From Erythrobacter sp. HL-111 (lineage in GTDB: Bacteria; Pseudomonadota; Alphaproteobacteria; Sphingomonadales; Sphingomonadaceae), in contig NZ_LT629743.1 of the NCBI RefSeq assembly GCF_900105095.1, positions 1,116,001 to 1,180,000 of the forward strand: DNA of 64,000 bases, read 5' to 3'. Numbering within the stretch: position 1 is the first letter of the stretch; the number at the start of each line of letters is the position of its first letter. Shown one piece after another: positions 1-9,875 of the stretch. The notes beneath the pieces were generated by a model that saw only the letters and a program-made list of their open reading frames with translations, had not been told where the DNA came from and did not search any database. Position numbers and translations under genes: made by a program.

Positions 1-797
1 TTGCGGAACATCTCGACGCCGGTGACGGTCGTCTTGGTGGTGTCCTTGATGCCGACGATCTCGACTTCATCGCCGACCTTCACGATGCCGGTCTCGACAC
101 GACCGGTGACGACGGTGCCGCGACCCGAGATCGAGAACACGTCCTCGATCGGCATCAGGAAGTCCTTGTCGACCGGACGATCGGGCTGCGGGATGTGCTC
201 GTCGACGGCCTTCATCAGCTCGAGGATCGAGTTCTTGCCGATCTCGTCGTCGCGTCCTTCGAGCGCGGCGAGCGCCGAACCCTTGACGATCGGAATGTTG
301 TCGCCGTCGAAATCGTAGTTCGAGAGCAGTTCGCGCACTTCGAGTTCGACGAGCTCGAGGATTTCCTCGTCATCGACTTGGTCGACCTTGTTCATGTAGA
401 CGACCAGAGCCGGCACGCCGACCTGACGGGCGAGCAGGATGTGCTCGCGGGTCTGCGGCATGGGGCCGTCGGCCGCGTTCACCACGAGGATCGCGCCGTC
501 CATCTGCGCGGCGCCGGTGATCATGTTCTTCACGTAGTCGGCGTGGCCCGGGCAGTCGACGTGGGCGTAGTGCCGCGCTTCGGTCTCGTATTCGACGTGC
601 GCGGTCGAGATGGTGATGCCGCGCTCGCGCTCTTCGGGGGCCTTGTCGATATTCGCGAAATCGACCGCCGAACCGCCGAACGTTTCGGCCATGACCTTGG
701 TGATCGCCGCGGTCAGCGTGGTCTTGCCGTGGTCGACGTGACCGATCGTGCCGATGTTGCAGTGCGGCTTGTTCCGCTCAAATTTTTCCTTCGCCAT
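1..797 (-). CDS. tuf: Elongation factor Tu (partial, C-terminus outside window)
   Basis: GTPase that brings aminoacyl-tRNA to the ribosomal A site. The visible N-terminal 265 or so residues begin [20 protein letters not shown] and contain the G1 loop GHVDHGKT, the G3 motif DCPGH and the G4 motif NKVD, followed by the start of domain 2 ([13 protein letters not shown]). The start ATG at 797 gives the canonical EF-Tu N-terminus. It is the last visible gene of the str operon, 93 bases downstream of fusA on the same strand. The C-terminus runs off the left edge. Identification is secure; whether the genome carries a second tuf copy cannot be seen here. Confidence 0.98.
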   Translation of the reverse strand, partial: MAKEKFERNKPHCNIGTIGHVDHGKTTLTAAITKVMAETFGGSAVDFANIDKAPEERERGITISTAHVEYETEARHYAHVDCPGHADYVKNMITGAAQMDGAILVVNAADGPMPQTREHILLARQVGVPALVVYMNKVDQVDDEEILELVELEVRELLSNYDFDGDNIPIVKGSALAALEGRDDEIGKNSILELMKAVDEHIPQPDRPVDKDFLMPIEDVFSISGRGTVVTGRVETGIVKVGDEVEIVGIKDTTKTTVTGVEMFR

Positions 798-890
798 TTC
801 TCAGTTGTACCTTCTCTTGAGATGATTTCTTAGCGGGAGAAAGGGCGGGCCCGCTCGAAACAGGCGCCGCCCCTAGCCTTGCTTTGCCGC

Positions 891-2984
<2,094 letters not shown>

Positions 2985-3152
2985 GGTGGTTTCCTCGGTT
3001 CTGATGGAGCTTCGAGCCTGCTTCCACAGCCTCTCCCCGGACCTGCGTCCGAGCGCGCCCCATATAGGGATTATTGTGACGGCGGTAAGACGGGAGACGC
3101 CCTTTATCGACAGCCCCCGCCCCGCGTTCCGCCCGCCTCGCCCGCCGGCGTC

Positions 3153-3623
3153 TTACCAGCGGTAGTGCGAGAAGGCGCGGTTGGCGTCCGCCATCCGGTG
3201 GGTGTCCTCGCGCTTCTTCACCGCATTGCCGCGGTTGTTCGCCGCATCGAGCAGTTCGCCCGACAGCCGCGCCGCCATCGTCGTTTCCGGACGCCCGCGC
3301 GCCGCCGTGATCAGCCAGCGGATCGCCAGCGCCTGGGCACGCTCGGGACGCACCTCGACCGGCACCTGGTAGGTCGCACCGCCGACCCGGCGCGAGCGCA
3401 CCTCGACCTGCGGCTTCACGTTGTTCAGCGCTTCGTGGAAGAGCTGCACCGGATCGGCCTTGGCCTTGGCCTCGACCGTGTCGAGCGCGCCATAGACGAT
3501 CTTCTCGGCAACGGCCTTCTTCCCGTCGAGCATGAGGTTGTTCATGAACTTCGAGAGCACCTGATCCTTGAACTTGGGATCGGGCAGGATTTCCCGCTTT
3601 TCGGGACGACGACGACGTGACAT
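3153..3623 (-). CDS. rpsG: 30S ribosomal protein S7
   Basis: S7 nucleates assembly of the 30S head by binding 16S rRNA. The 156-residue product starts [20 protein letters not shown] and contains the conserved segments [12 protein letters not shown] and [15 protein letters not shown] and the C-terminal [10 protein letters not shown]. The start at 3623 is chosen because it gives the canonical N-terminus. A longer in-frame extension to 3767 would translate straight through the intergenic hairpin and is not credible. It lies between rpsL and fusA in the str operon. Confidence 0.97.
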   Translation of the reverse strand: MSRRRRPEKREILPDPKFKDQVLSKFMNNLMLDGKKAVAEKIVYGALDTVEAKAKADPVQLFHEALNNVKPQVEVRSRRVGGATYQVPVEVRPERAQALAIRWLITAARGRPETTMAARLSGELLDAANNRGNAVKKREDTHRMADANRAFSHYRW

Positions 3624-3643
3624 CTTTTCTGAACTCCTTCGTC

Positions 3644-3765
3644 GTTGGGTGCCGGGCCTCCCAGTCCCCCGCCCTTCCGCCCTTGATGGTATCCTTCCGG
3701 GTGGAAGGGCGGGGGACTGGGAGGCCCGGCACAAGCCGGCGACGGATGTCGCCGGCGCACCCAAC
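3644..3765. repeat. Long inverted repeat between rpsL and rpsG
   Basis: Arms of 29 bases at 3650-3678 and 3703-3731 are perfect reverse complements, separated by 24 bases. A further 9-base pair of arms, GTTGGGTGC at 3644-3652 and GCACCCAAC at 3757-3765, encloses them. The element fills almost all of the rpsL-rpsG spacer, so the polycistronic str mRNA would carry a very stable hairpin between S12 and S7. There is no T-run, so it does not look like a standard terminator. It is probably a palindromic repeat element inserted in the operon. Confidence 0.85.
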
Positions 3766-3773
3766 AAAAACTC

Positions 3774-4145
3774 TTACTTCGGCCGCTTGGCCCCGTATTT
3801 CGAACGGCTCTGCTTGCGGTCCTTCACCCCTTGCGTGTCGAGCACGCCGCGCAGCACGTGATAGCGCACGCCGGGAAGGTCGCGCACGCGCCCGCCGCGG
3901 ATCAGCACGACCGAGTGTTCCTGCAGGTTGTGCCCTTCGCCCGGGATGTAGGAGATCACCTCGCGCTGGTTGGTGAGGCGCACCTTGGCGACTTTCCGCA
4001 GCGCCGAGTTCGGCTTCTTCGGGGTCGTCGTGTAGACGCGGGTGCACACGCCGCGCTTCTGCGGGTTCTGCTCCATCGCAGGGACCTTGCTCTTGGCCTT
4101 CTGCGGAACGCGGCCCTTGCGGACCAGCTGGTTGATAGTCGGCAT
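3774..4145 (-). CDS. rpsL: 30S ribosomal protein S12
   Basis: S12 lies at the decoding centre and controls accuracy. The 123-residue product has the canonical beginning [12 protein letters not shown] and the invariant loop [12 protein letters not shown] around residues 40-51, with lysines at both positions where streptomycin resistance substitutions usually occur, so a streptomycin-sensitive form is expected. The second conserved loop [12 protein letters not shown] is intact. It is the first gene of the str operon here. The next gene upstream on the strand is an unrelated P63C gene rather than rpoC. Confidence 0.98.
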   Translation of the reverse strand: MPTINQLVRKGRVPQKAKSKVPAMEQNPQKRGVCTRVYTTTPKKPNSALRKVAKVRLTNQREVISYIPGEGHNLQEHSVVLIRGGRVRDLPGVRYHVLRGVLDTQGVKDRKQSRSKYGAKRPK

Positions 4146-4348
4146 ATATTCTCGCTTCGCTCGTTATCCGCGCCGACGGTTTGTCGGCGCGGGTCGCCCC
4201 TTCCGGGCGGAAAACCGGTTCCCACTTTTCCTGAAGGGGCTCCGGCACGGTGCCCGCTCAGGTTTCCGCCAAGCCGCCCGCGAGCAAAGCTCCAGGGCAC
4301 TTGCCGGTCGGCAACCCTTGGGAAGTGTCGATGGAGGGAGGATCAGGC

Positions 4349-4456
4349 CTTGTTCCTTGCCGCCAGTCCCTGCGAAGGCAGGGACCTCATGCCTCGGGCG
4401 TTCCGCCGGAGGCCGGCAGGCTCCTGCCTTCGCAGGAGCTCACCGCAAGGAACAAG
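4349..4456. repeat. REP-like palindromic element
   Basis: Nested palindrome. Outer arms CTTGTTCCTTGC (4349-4360) and GCAAGGAACAAG (4445-4456) enclose two small hairpins, one around GTCCCTGCGAAGGCAGGGAC and one CTCCTGC-CTTC-GCAGGAG. The 3' half (GGGACCTCATGCC, then GGCTCCTGCCTTCGCAGGAG and CTCAC) recurs at 17141-17198. Family resemblance suggests a REP-type repeat of the sphingomonad group; mobility is inferred. Confidence 0.7.
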
Positions 4457-4535
4457 CCGAAACGCTCCACCCGCATGACCGCCCTTATCCGAAGGGCCAC
4501 CCAGGGTTACTCTGACGACCGCCCCAAACACGAAA

Positions 4536-4563
4536 GGCCCGCCTCATGAAAGAGGCACGGGCC
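4536..4563 (-). terminator. Candidate rho-independent terminator
   Basis: Read on the minus strand, GGCCCG-TGCCTC-TTTCAT-GAGG-CGGGCC forms a GC-rich hairpin followed by TTTCGTGTTT. It lies just after the stop of the P63C gene at 4661 and before rpsL, so it would keep transcription from that gene from entering the str operon. Confidence 0.6.
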
Positions 4564-4660
4564 GAAAGGGACTGACGCCGCCATTGTTCAGCTTTATCGT
4601 CCGAGCGCGGACCGGAGCCTGCCTCGGATGGCGCGCCTTTATGTTGGATTTGGGGCGGGG

Positions 4661-5725
4661 TCAAGAGTGTGGAGAACTAGGCCGGGGCAATGCCAACGAT
4701 AGCTGGACGATCTCACGCCCGTAATGTTCTGCGACCATATCCCTTAGCTCTCTCATATTCGAACAGGTCTTAGCCATCCCAATTACCTCATAACAGCGAG
4801 ACACAAGAGCGCGAATCCCTAGGTTCTCAGTCAATTGTCGATGCCAATGCACTCCCGTCGGGGGCCGGTTGTTCCGTAAGTAATCCGCCACGTCAGGATC
4901 TAAAGTATCGTATATCAACTCGATGACGAGTTTACCCCACCACTTCGGTCGGCTGTGCAGGCTGCCCTTCCATCCTGTTAATCGACCAAACTCTGCCCAC
5001 AACTCATCCGGGAATGTCTTTTCCCAAGCCCGCAACTCTTCAGCAATGAATGCCTGCAACTTCACCTGCAACGCATCTTCGGCGCGTTCGTATTGGTAAC
5101 CAGTCGCCTCATCGATGAGAGCGTCGAGACCTGTCTTCGCACAAGCTGAGAGGAAAATACTCGCTTGCATAGCCATCTGGCGCTGCCGCTCAGTCATCTT
5201 TGGAAAAGCTGATGTTGGATCGAAGCTTGCCTGCAACGCGGCAGTAAAACCTTGACAGACCTCGATAAGTAAATCTGCCGGCAGCCCTTTCACAGCCCTC
5301 TCTAGACCTTCAACCTCAACAAGCCGGAAAGGAACCATGCGGGACTGGACCTTTTCGACGTTAATAAATGGTTCGAGCGACTTAACTGACAAGTATTTCT
5401 CAAGCGCACCACCCCCTTTAACTCCGGTAAGCAATTCGGTCGCAGAGGTTCGGCCGATGATCTTCTCGCCATTATCCAATACATAGCAAGGCACTTCCAA
5501 GCCAACGATATTCAGCACGCCACGATGGCGCGCAACAGGCAACGTTCCTTGGAACTCGTCAGATGCCACAATATCGTCCGCGGCTTCTGCCGCCCGCTCT
5601 TCCAATCTCGCCTTTCTCCAACGAGCTTCAGCAGCGGCCTTTGCACTTTCACGGCGCTGAACATCCGTCATCGCCGCCGCTCGCGCCTTCCCACCTCGAG
5701 CTTTTCCAGTCACCCCATCAACCAT
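4661..5725 (-). CDS. P63C domain-containing protein
   Basis: Protein of 354 residues. The C-terminal part contains the P63C family signature (DEATGYQYERAEDALQVK through WEKTFPDELW, the RLTGW segment, RPKWWGKL and HHW-like GVHWHRQLTEN). P63C proteins are phage-associated or orphan proteins of unknown biochemical role. The N-terminus is rich in Ala, Lys and Arg (GGKARAAAM, AAAEARWRKARLEER) and may bind nucleic acid or form a coiled coil. The start ATG at 5725 is preferred because GAGGTGG lies just upstream of it; a further upstream in-frame start would run through the repeat-bearing promoter. Lower GC than both neighbours suggests horizontal acquisition next to the str operon. Function is unknown. 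Confidence 0.8.
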   Translation of the reverse strand: MVDGVTGKARGGKARAAAMTDVQRRESAKAAAEARWRKARLEERAAEAADDIVASDEFQGTLPVARHRGVLNIVGLEVPCYVLDNGEKIIGRTSATELLTGVKGGGALEKYLSVKSLEPFINVEKVQSRMVPFRLVEVEGLERAVKGLPADLLIEVCQGFTAALQASFDPTSAFPKMTERQRQMAMQASIFLSACAKTGLDALIDEATGYQYERAEDALQVKLQAFIAEELRAWEKTFPDELWAEFGRLTGWKGSLHSRPKWWGKLVIELIYDTLDPDVADYLRNNRPPTGVHWHRQLTENLGIRALVSRCYEVIGMAKTCSNMRELRDMVAEHYGREIVQLSLALPRPSSPHS

Positions 5726-5738
5726 GACCACCTCATTT

Positions 5739-5794
5739 TGCACGCATAAAAACGGAATATGCACGCATATAATGCACGCATCTGATGCACGCAA
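5739..5794 (-). repeat. Four direct repeats of ATGCGTGCA (operator-like)
   Basis: On the plus strand TGCACGCAT occurs at 5739-5747, 5760-5768 and 5773-5781, and TGCACGCAA at 5786-5794. Spacings are 21, 13 and 13 bases. Three copies overlap the -35 and -10 of the predicted promoter of the P63C gene, which suggests a repressor binding array, possibly autoregulatory. Confidence 0.75.
5766..5794 (-). promoter_or_regulatory. Promoter of the P63C gene
   Basis: On the minus strand TTGCGT (5794-5789), a 17-base spacer, then TATATG (5771-5766): a good sigma70-type spacing. It begins about 40 bases before the start codon and is embedded in the 9-bp repeat array. Confidence 0.6.
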
Positions 5795-5830
5795 TAGAGG
5801 CCTTTGGCTTATCACAATTTAAGCATGCCG

Positions 5831-5925
5831 GCGGCGAAGCCGCCACAAGCGCGACTGCCCGCCCGCAGGCCCCTCAGGGCCGAGGATTTCGCAGCGCGGA
5901 TGCGCTGCTGTAAACAAAGACTCCC
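5831..5925. repeat. Dispersed repeat, copy A
   Basis: About 95 bases that match 25370-25462 closely in the same orientation: both run GCRAAGCCG, then CAAGCGCGA, CGCCCGCAG, GAGGA and GCAGCGCGGATGCGCTG, and end in CAAAGACTCC or CAAGACTCC. The internal GCAGCGCGGATGCGCTGC is itself palindromic. Apparently an uncharacterised interspersed repeat. Confidence 0.75.
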
Positions 5926-5937
5926 TCCCCCCTCCCC

Positions 5938-6117
5938 CGTCATTGCGAGCCGCAGGCGAAGCAATCCAGTCCTGCCGTCCGTCTGCACGCGCCACGCCGG
6001 GACTGGATCGCCGCGGCCCTGACGGGCCTCGCGATGACGGAGGGAGGGGCGTTCGGCGCGTAATGATCGGGCGGCGGTCCCCCCACCCCCGACCCCCTCC
6101 CCCGCGGGGAGGGGGCT
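5938..6117. repeat. Imperfect palindromic repeats (CGTCATTGCGAG type)
   Basis: CGTCATTGCGAGCCGCAGG at 5938 is mirrored by CCTCGCGATGACGG ending near 6043, with inner arms CAGTCC and GGGACTGG. This is the widespread bacterial repeat type with CGTCATTGCGAG ends. A second short palindrome, CCCTCCCCCGCGGGGAGGG, follows at about 6099-6117 and recurs at 29239-29257. Confidence 0.65.
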
Positions 6118-6227
6118 CAAGGAGCCACCCCGGCCCCCGATGCCGGTCCCGGCGCAGGCCGGGATGGGAGAGAGGGGAAAGGAAGGATTTTCCTACTCCG
6201 CCGAAACGTGCAATCTCCCCGCGGGCC

Positions 6228-6887
6228 ATGACCGAGCCCCCCTGCACCTGCCCCGACCCGCCCGACCGTTCCCTGCCCAAGCGCAACAAGCGCAAGATCG
6301 CGCGGCAGGCGACCTCCGAGGTCGCGTGGGAGTTCGAGCCGGCGGTTGTGTCGGACGAAGACCCGCTGCTCGCCTTCGCGCCCTATCTCCACAAGCAGCC
6401 GCGCCGCAATTCGATCACGCCCGACCTCCAGCGCGCCTTCGTCGCGCGGCTGGCCGAGACGGGCGTCGTCAAGGCGGCCGCGATCCATATCGGGCGCTCG
6501 CTCGAGGCGCTCTACAAGCTGCGTCGGCGGCCGGGGGCGGAGGGCTTTGCGGCAGCGTGGGACGAGGCGCTCGAATGGGGGGCGCTGCGGCTCGAGGATT
6601 GCGCGATCGAGCGGGTGCTGGCCGAGGGGCTCTCCAACCGGCGCGCCAACTCGATGCTCGCCTTCCTGATCCGCCACCGCCGCGCGCCGTATCTCGATCC
6701 GCGCGAAGTGGGGCCCGGCCACCCGCTCTACGAACGCATCCGCCGCGAGATCGAGGAGGAGAACCGCGCGCGGGCGAACGACCCGGCCGAAATCGCGCGG
6801 GTGCGCGCCTGGAAGCTCGAGATCGAGCGCGAGGTGCGGCGGGAGATGGAGGAGCGCGCGGCGCAGGGGCGTGCGCCGGAGGGCTAG
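6228..6887 (+). CDS. Hypothetical protein with helix-turn-helix-like segment
   Basis: Protein of 219 residues starting MTEPPCTCPDPPDRSLPKRN; the ATG at 6228 is chosen because everything before it in frame is repeat DNA. A basic N-terminus is followed by a segment FVARLAETGVVKAAAIHIGR and SLEALYKLRRRPGAEGFAAAWDEAL that looks like a helix-turn-helix as found in terminase small subunits and site-specific DNA-binding proteins. The C-terminal third is a highly charged helix (EIEREVRREMEERAAQG). No catalytic motif is seen. It stands alone, convergent with the PilZ gene. Role unknown; DNA binding is inferred. Confidence 0.7.
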   Translation: MTEPPCTCPDPPDRSLPKRNKRKIARQATSEVAWEFEPAVVSDEDPLLAFAPYLHKQPRRNSITPDLQRAFVARLAETGVVKAAAIHIGRSLEALYKLRRRPGAEGFAAAWDEALEWGALRLEDCAIERVLAEGLSNRRANSMLAFLIRHRRAPYLDPREVGPGHPLYERIRREIEEENRARANDPAEIARVRAWKLEIEREVRREMEERAAQGRAPEG

Positions 6888-6963
6888 CGCGGGTTGCGGG
6901 GATCTGTCGGGGTCGGGCTTTCCGGGTGAGGCTTTCCGGGTCTTGGCGGGGGATTGCCCCGCC

Positions 6964-7671
6964 TCAGAAATCGCTCCAGGCGCGCGCGGCGCGGTCTTCC
7001 GGCAGGTCCGCGGTCTCGCTCATGCCGGTGAGGATCCGCGCGAGCTGGGCGCGGGTGAGCGGGGCGGCAAAGCGGATGCCCGTCTCGTCCCGCTGCGACC
7101 AGCGCACGCTCGCGCCGGCGAACTCGACCCCGCCCAGGCGCACGGTGAGCAGGACGCCCGCCGGGGCCTTGAACCCGCTCACCCGCATCCCGCCGAGCGA
7201 AAGGTTCTCCAGCGCGGCGAAATGGCACATGCCGCCCGCGAAGATCTCGGCGCGCATGGCGCAGGGCACCCGGACGGAGCGGTAGGGAAAGGGGTTCGCG
7301 AAGGGGCGCGCGTCCGCCGCGTTCTCGAGCCCGTGGGCGCGCCCGTCGACCCAGGCGACGACGGCGTCGATGACGTTGGTCTCGTCCCAGAAATAGCGCA
7401 CGCGGGTGCCCGGCTCGATCGGCTCGTCGAGCTCGATCATGACCCCGCCGGACGAAAGGTTGCGGATGATGCCGAGCAGCATCCGACCATTGCTGAGCAC
7501 GCAGCCCGGGCGGAATGCGGACACCACGCGGCGGTCGGCGCGGCGTTCGGGGGGTGGCGGGACGGAGGGCGTTTCGTCTTGGAAATCAGTCGCTTCGCCG
7601 AACGAAACCTTGTCGTCGTGCGAACCGCAAGCGAACGGCGCGCGGCTTTCGCCGTCATGAGAAATCGACAT
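6964..7671 (-). CDS. PilZ domain protein (two PilZ modules)
   Basis: Protein of 235 residues. The first PilZ domain has the cyclic-di-GMP signature RRADRR near residues 43-48 followed by NLSSGG near 71-76. A second, more degenerate PilZ fold is suggested by ENLSLGGMRVSG in the C-terminal half. PilZ domains bind c-di-GMP and regulate motility, polysaccharide or adhesion. The start ATG at 7671 has a strong GGGAGGT upstream. The N-terminal 40 residues are low-complexity. No effector domain is fused, so the target is unknown. Confidence 0.85.
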   Translation of the reverse strand: MSISHDGESRAPFACGSHDDKVSFGEATDFQDETPSVPPPPERRADRRVVSAFRPGCVLSNGRMLLGIIRNLSSGGVMIELDEPIEPGTRVRYFWDETNVIDAVVAWVDGRAHGLENAADARPFANPFPYRSVRVPCAMRAEIFAGGMCHFAALENLSLGGMRVSGFKAPAGVLLTVRLGGVEFAGASVRWSQRDETGIRFAAPLTRAQLARILTGMSETADLPEDRAARAWSDF

Positions 7672-7945
7672 AGAACGTAACCTCCCTCCCGCCGTCCCCC
7701 CCGGAACGGCGTGCAACCCTGGAATGAGACACGTCGGCGCGACCCTTGGTGTCGTGTGCATAGGGCCTTCCGGGCGGGGCCGAGGACCAGTTCAGCCGCT
7801 CGCCCGGAAGAACTCGCGCAGAAGCGTTCGATGTCGCTGGCGGGGGGTTGGAAACCCCGCCGGCATCCTCTGCCTTCGCATTCGCACCCGCGCAGAACAG
7901 GGACGAGATGGCAATGCAGCAGATGCCGGACAACGACCGCTTCAT
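7655..7945 (-). CDS. Possible small exported protein upstream of the PilZ gene
   Basis: A 96-residue frame starting ATG at 7945 begins MKRSLSGICCIAISSLFCAG and continues ANAKAEDAGG, a convincing signal peptide with an A-x-A cleavage site near residue 24. The rest is polar and short, without a known domain. Its 3' end overlaps the first 17 bases of the PilZ gene, which could mean translational coupling. No strong Shine-Dalgarno is visible, so it may be a chance frame in GC-rich DNA. Confidence 0.4.
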   Translation of the reverse strand: MKRSLSGICCIAISSLFCAGANAKAEDAGGVSNPPPATSNASARVLPGERLNWSSAPPGRPYAHDTKGRADVSHSRVARRSGGDGGREVTFYVDFS

Positions 7946-7968
7946 TGGCCAAGGATGCGATTTTGTTC

Positions 7969-7997
7969 TTGCTTAAACGAGTGTCACACGGTATATG
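7969..7997 (+). promoter_or_regulatory. Predicted promoter of the gene at 8115
   Basis: TTGCTT (7969-7974), 17-base spacer, TATATG (7992-7997). The implied leader is about 110 bases. This 7946-8114 stretch is otherwise featureless. Confidence 0.5.
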
Positions 7998-8114
7998 TAA
8001 CGTTACGCAGTGACGGGTCGCAGAATGCCTTTGCCAAGGTATTGCCGTTACACGAAAACCTAACAAGACCTTAACCGGTCAGTCGGTGTCCGTGGCTTAT
8101 ACAGGCTCACGCAG

Positions 8115-9875
8115 ATGACTTTCGGCGAACAATTGCGCCGGGAGGAGCAGCGCGTTCTCGAGGATCCGGTTTTCCGGCGTTCTCCCACGCAGGCGAAGCT
8201 CCTGCGCTACCTCGTCGAGCGCGCGCTCGCCGGGGGGCCGGGGCCGACCCAGTACGAGATCGCGGTCGAGGCGCTCGGCAAGCGGGAGGATTTCGATCTC
8301 GCCAACGACAGCTATCCGCGCGTCCAGGTCTCGCGGCTGAGGAACAGTCTCGACCATTACTACGCCCGCACGCAGCCGCGTGACGGGCACCGCCTGATGA
8401 TCGAGCCGGGGCAGTACGAGCTTCGCCTCGCGGCGACCGGTGCCGACCCGCAGCAGGGGGACAAGGCCGCCGCCGCGCCCCCCGGCACGGCGCCCGCGCC
8501 CGCCCTTTCCCAGCCGCCCGCCGCGCCGGCCGACGGGAACGCCGCCCCAGCCCTGGCCGAAAGCACGGCGAGCCGCCGCCGGAGCGGTCGCGCATTCGTC
8601 GCCGCGCTGGTCGCCGTCATGGCGATCGCGGTCGCCGGGCTGCTCGCCTGGCGGATGGATGAGCCCACGCAAGACCTGCCGCCGAGCGCGCTCGACAAGC
8701 CGGCGATCGTCCTGCGGACCGATCTCACCGGGCTCGACGGCAACGGCGACGCCGATCGCGACACGGCGCTGCTCGCGGTGCGCGTCACCGAGATCCTGCT
8801 GGCCTATTCGCTCGTCTCCGACACCGTTCCGCCCGCCGAGGCTCAAGACGCCGACTACACCCTCACGCTGAGCTTCATGCAGGAGCCGGGCAGCAAGCTC
8901 GAGGCCTTCGTCAGCTTCACCAATTCAGCCGGCAGGACGCTGTTCAACGAACTGATCGAACACGACCCCGCCCGGCCCGAACGCTTCGCCCGGCAGCTGC
9001 GTCTCGCGCTCACCCACATCACCTCGCCCACCGGCGCGCTCGCGCAGGATCGGCGCGCGGCACTGGGCGATCCGCTCGCAAGCGGGTTCGCCTGCTTCCT
9101 CACGATCGAGAACCGCCGCGCCGCCGGCGGCGAGGTCGCGCAGCTCGTCGACACCTGCATCCAACGCCACCCGGACAGCGATTACGTCCCCTATTTCCGC
9201 GCGCGCCGCGCCTTCGCCGCATACCAGGCCGCGCGCCGCGCGGGCGAGCCGATCCGCGCATCCGGCCCGGCCTGGCGCGACCTGCAGCTCGCGCTCGATG
9301 CGGACCCGTACAATTCCTTCGCCAACGCGATCGCGGGCAAGGTCCTGCTGGCGGAGGGCAAGTGCGAGGCAGCGCGATCGAATCTCAGGATCGCTTTCGA
9401 ACAGGGGGCGAACTTCCCCACCCTGCGCGCGCTGATCGATGCCGAGGCGCCGTCCTGCCCGGACGATGAAGACGAGATCGGCCTCACCGCGGAGGAACTG
9501 CGCGCCCAGATCGCCTCGCTCCCCGCGGCCGATACGATGCACCATTTCTACATGCTCGTCGCCGCGCTCGCCTCGAACGATCTGCAAAGCGCGCGGATGC
9601 TCGCCGCGCGGCCGCAGACGCCGGCGACGGCGGGGAGCGAGATGACGACGATCGAGATACTGCACCGCGCGCTCGGCGATCCGGCCTTCGCCCGCGCCAA
9701 TGCCGAAAGGCTGCGCGACGGCATCGCGCTCAACATCTGGGGGAACCGGGCGGTCGATCTCGCGGTCGCGAACCTCACCCGCGCCGCCGAATCGTCCGGC
9801 GCCGCGGGGGGCAATGACCGGCGCGGTCAGGCGGGCAGCCGGTCCGCCTCGCCCGCGAGCAGGGCAAAGACATAG
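8115..9875 (+). CDS. Membrane-anchored protein with N-terminal regulator-like domain and TPR-like C-terminus
   Basis: Protein of 586 residues. Residues 1-100 (FGEQLRREEQRVLEDPVFRR and the later SYPRVQVSRLRNSLDHYY) match the domain found at the N-terminus of many membrane-anchored TPR or adenylate-cyclase-like regulators, often predicted to bind DNA. A Pro/Ala-rich linker is followed by one membrane helix at about 160-180 (FVAALVAVMAIAVAGLLAW). The C-terminal 400 residues would be periplasmic and helical, with TPR-like spacing and several cysteines. The layout suggests a one-component transmembrane regulator. Targets are unknown. The 3' end overlaps the convergent GNAT gene by 49 bases. Confidence 0.75.
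   Translation: MTFGEQLRREEQRVLEDPVFRRSPTQAKLLRYLVERALAGGPGPTQYEIAVEALGKREDFDLANDSYPRVQVSRLRNSLDHYYARTQPRDGHRLMIEPGQYELRLAATGADPQQGDKAAAAPPGTAPAPALSQPPAAPADGNAAPALAESTASRRRSGRAFVAALVAVMAIAVAGLLAWRMDEPTQDLPPSALDKPAIVLRTDLTGLDGNGDADRDTALLAVRVTEILLAYSLVSDTVPPAEAQDADYTLTLSFMQEPGSKLEAFVSFTNSAGRTLFNELIEHDPARPERFARQLRLALTHITSPTGALAQDRRAALGDPLASGFACFLTIENRRAAGGEVAQLVDTCIQRHPDSDYVPYFRARRAFAAYQAARRAGEPIRASGPAWRDLQLALDADPYNSFANAIAGKVLLAEGKCEAARSNLRIAFEQGANFPTLRALIDAEAPSCPDDEDEIGLTAEELRAQIASLPAADTMHHFYMLVAALASNDLQSARMLAARPQTPATAGSEMTTIEILHRALGDPAFARANAERLRDGIALNIWGNRAVDLAVANLTRAAESSGAAGGNDRRGQAGSRSASPASRAKT

Larger units (their letters stand above)
4146..4660. other. Intergenic region upstream of rpsL
   Basis: About 515 bases without a credible gene. 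It must hold the str operon promoter, although no clear -35/-10 pair was picked out. It contains the palindromic repeat element at 4349-4456 and the minus-strand hairpin at 4536-4563, both listed separately. Confidence 0.6.

Noticed and set aside
3624..3767. N-terminal extension of rpsG to 3767
   Set aside because: It would translate the intergenic inverted repeat; the canonical S7 N-terminus starts at 3623.
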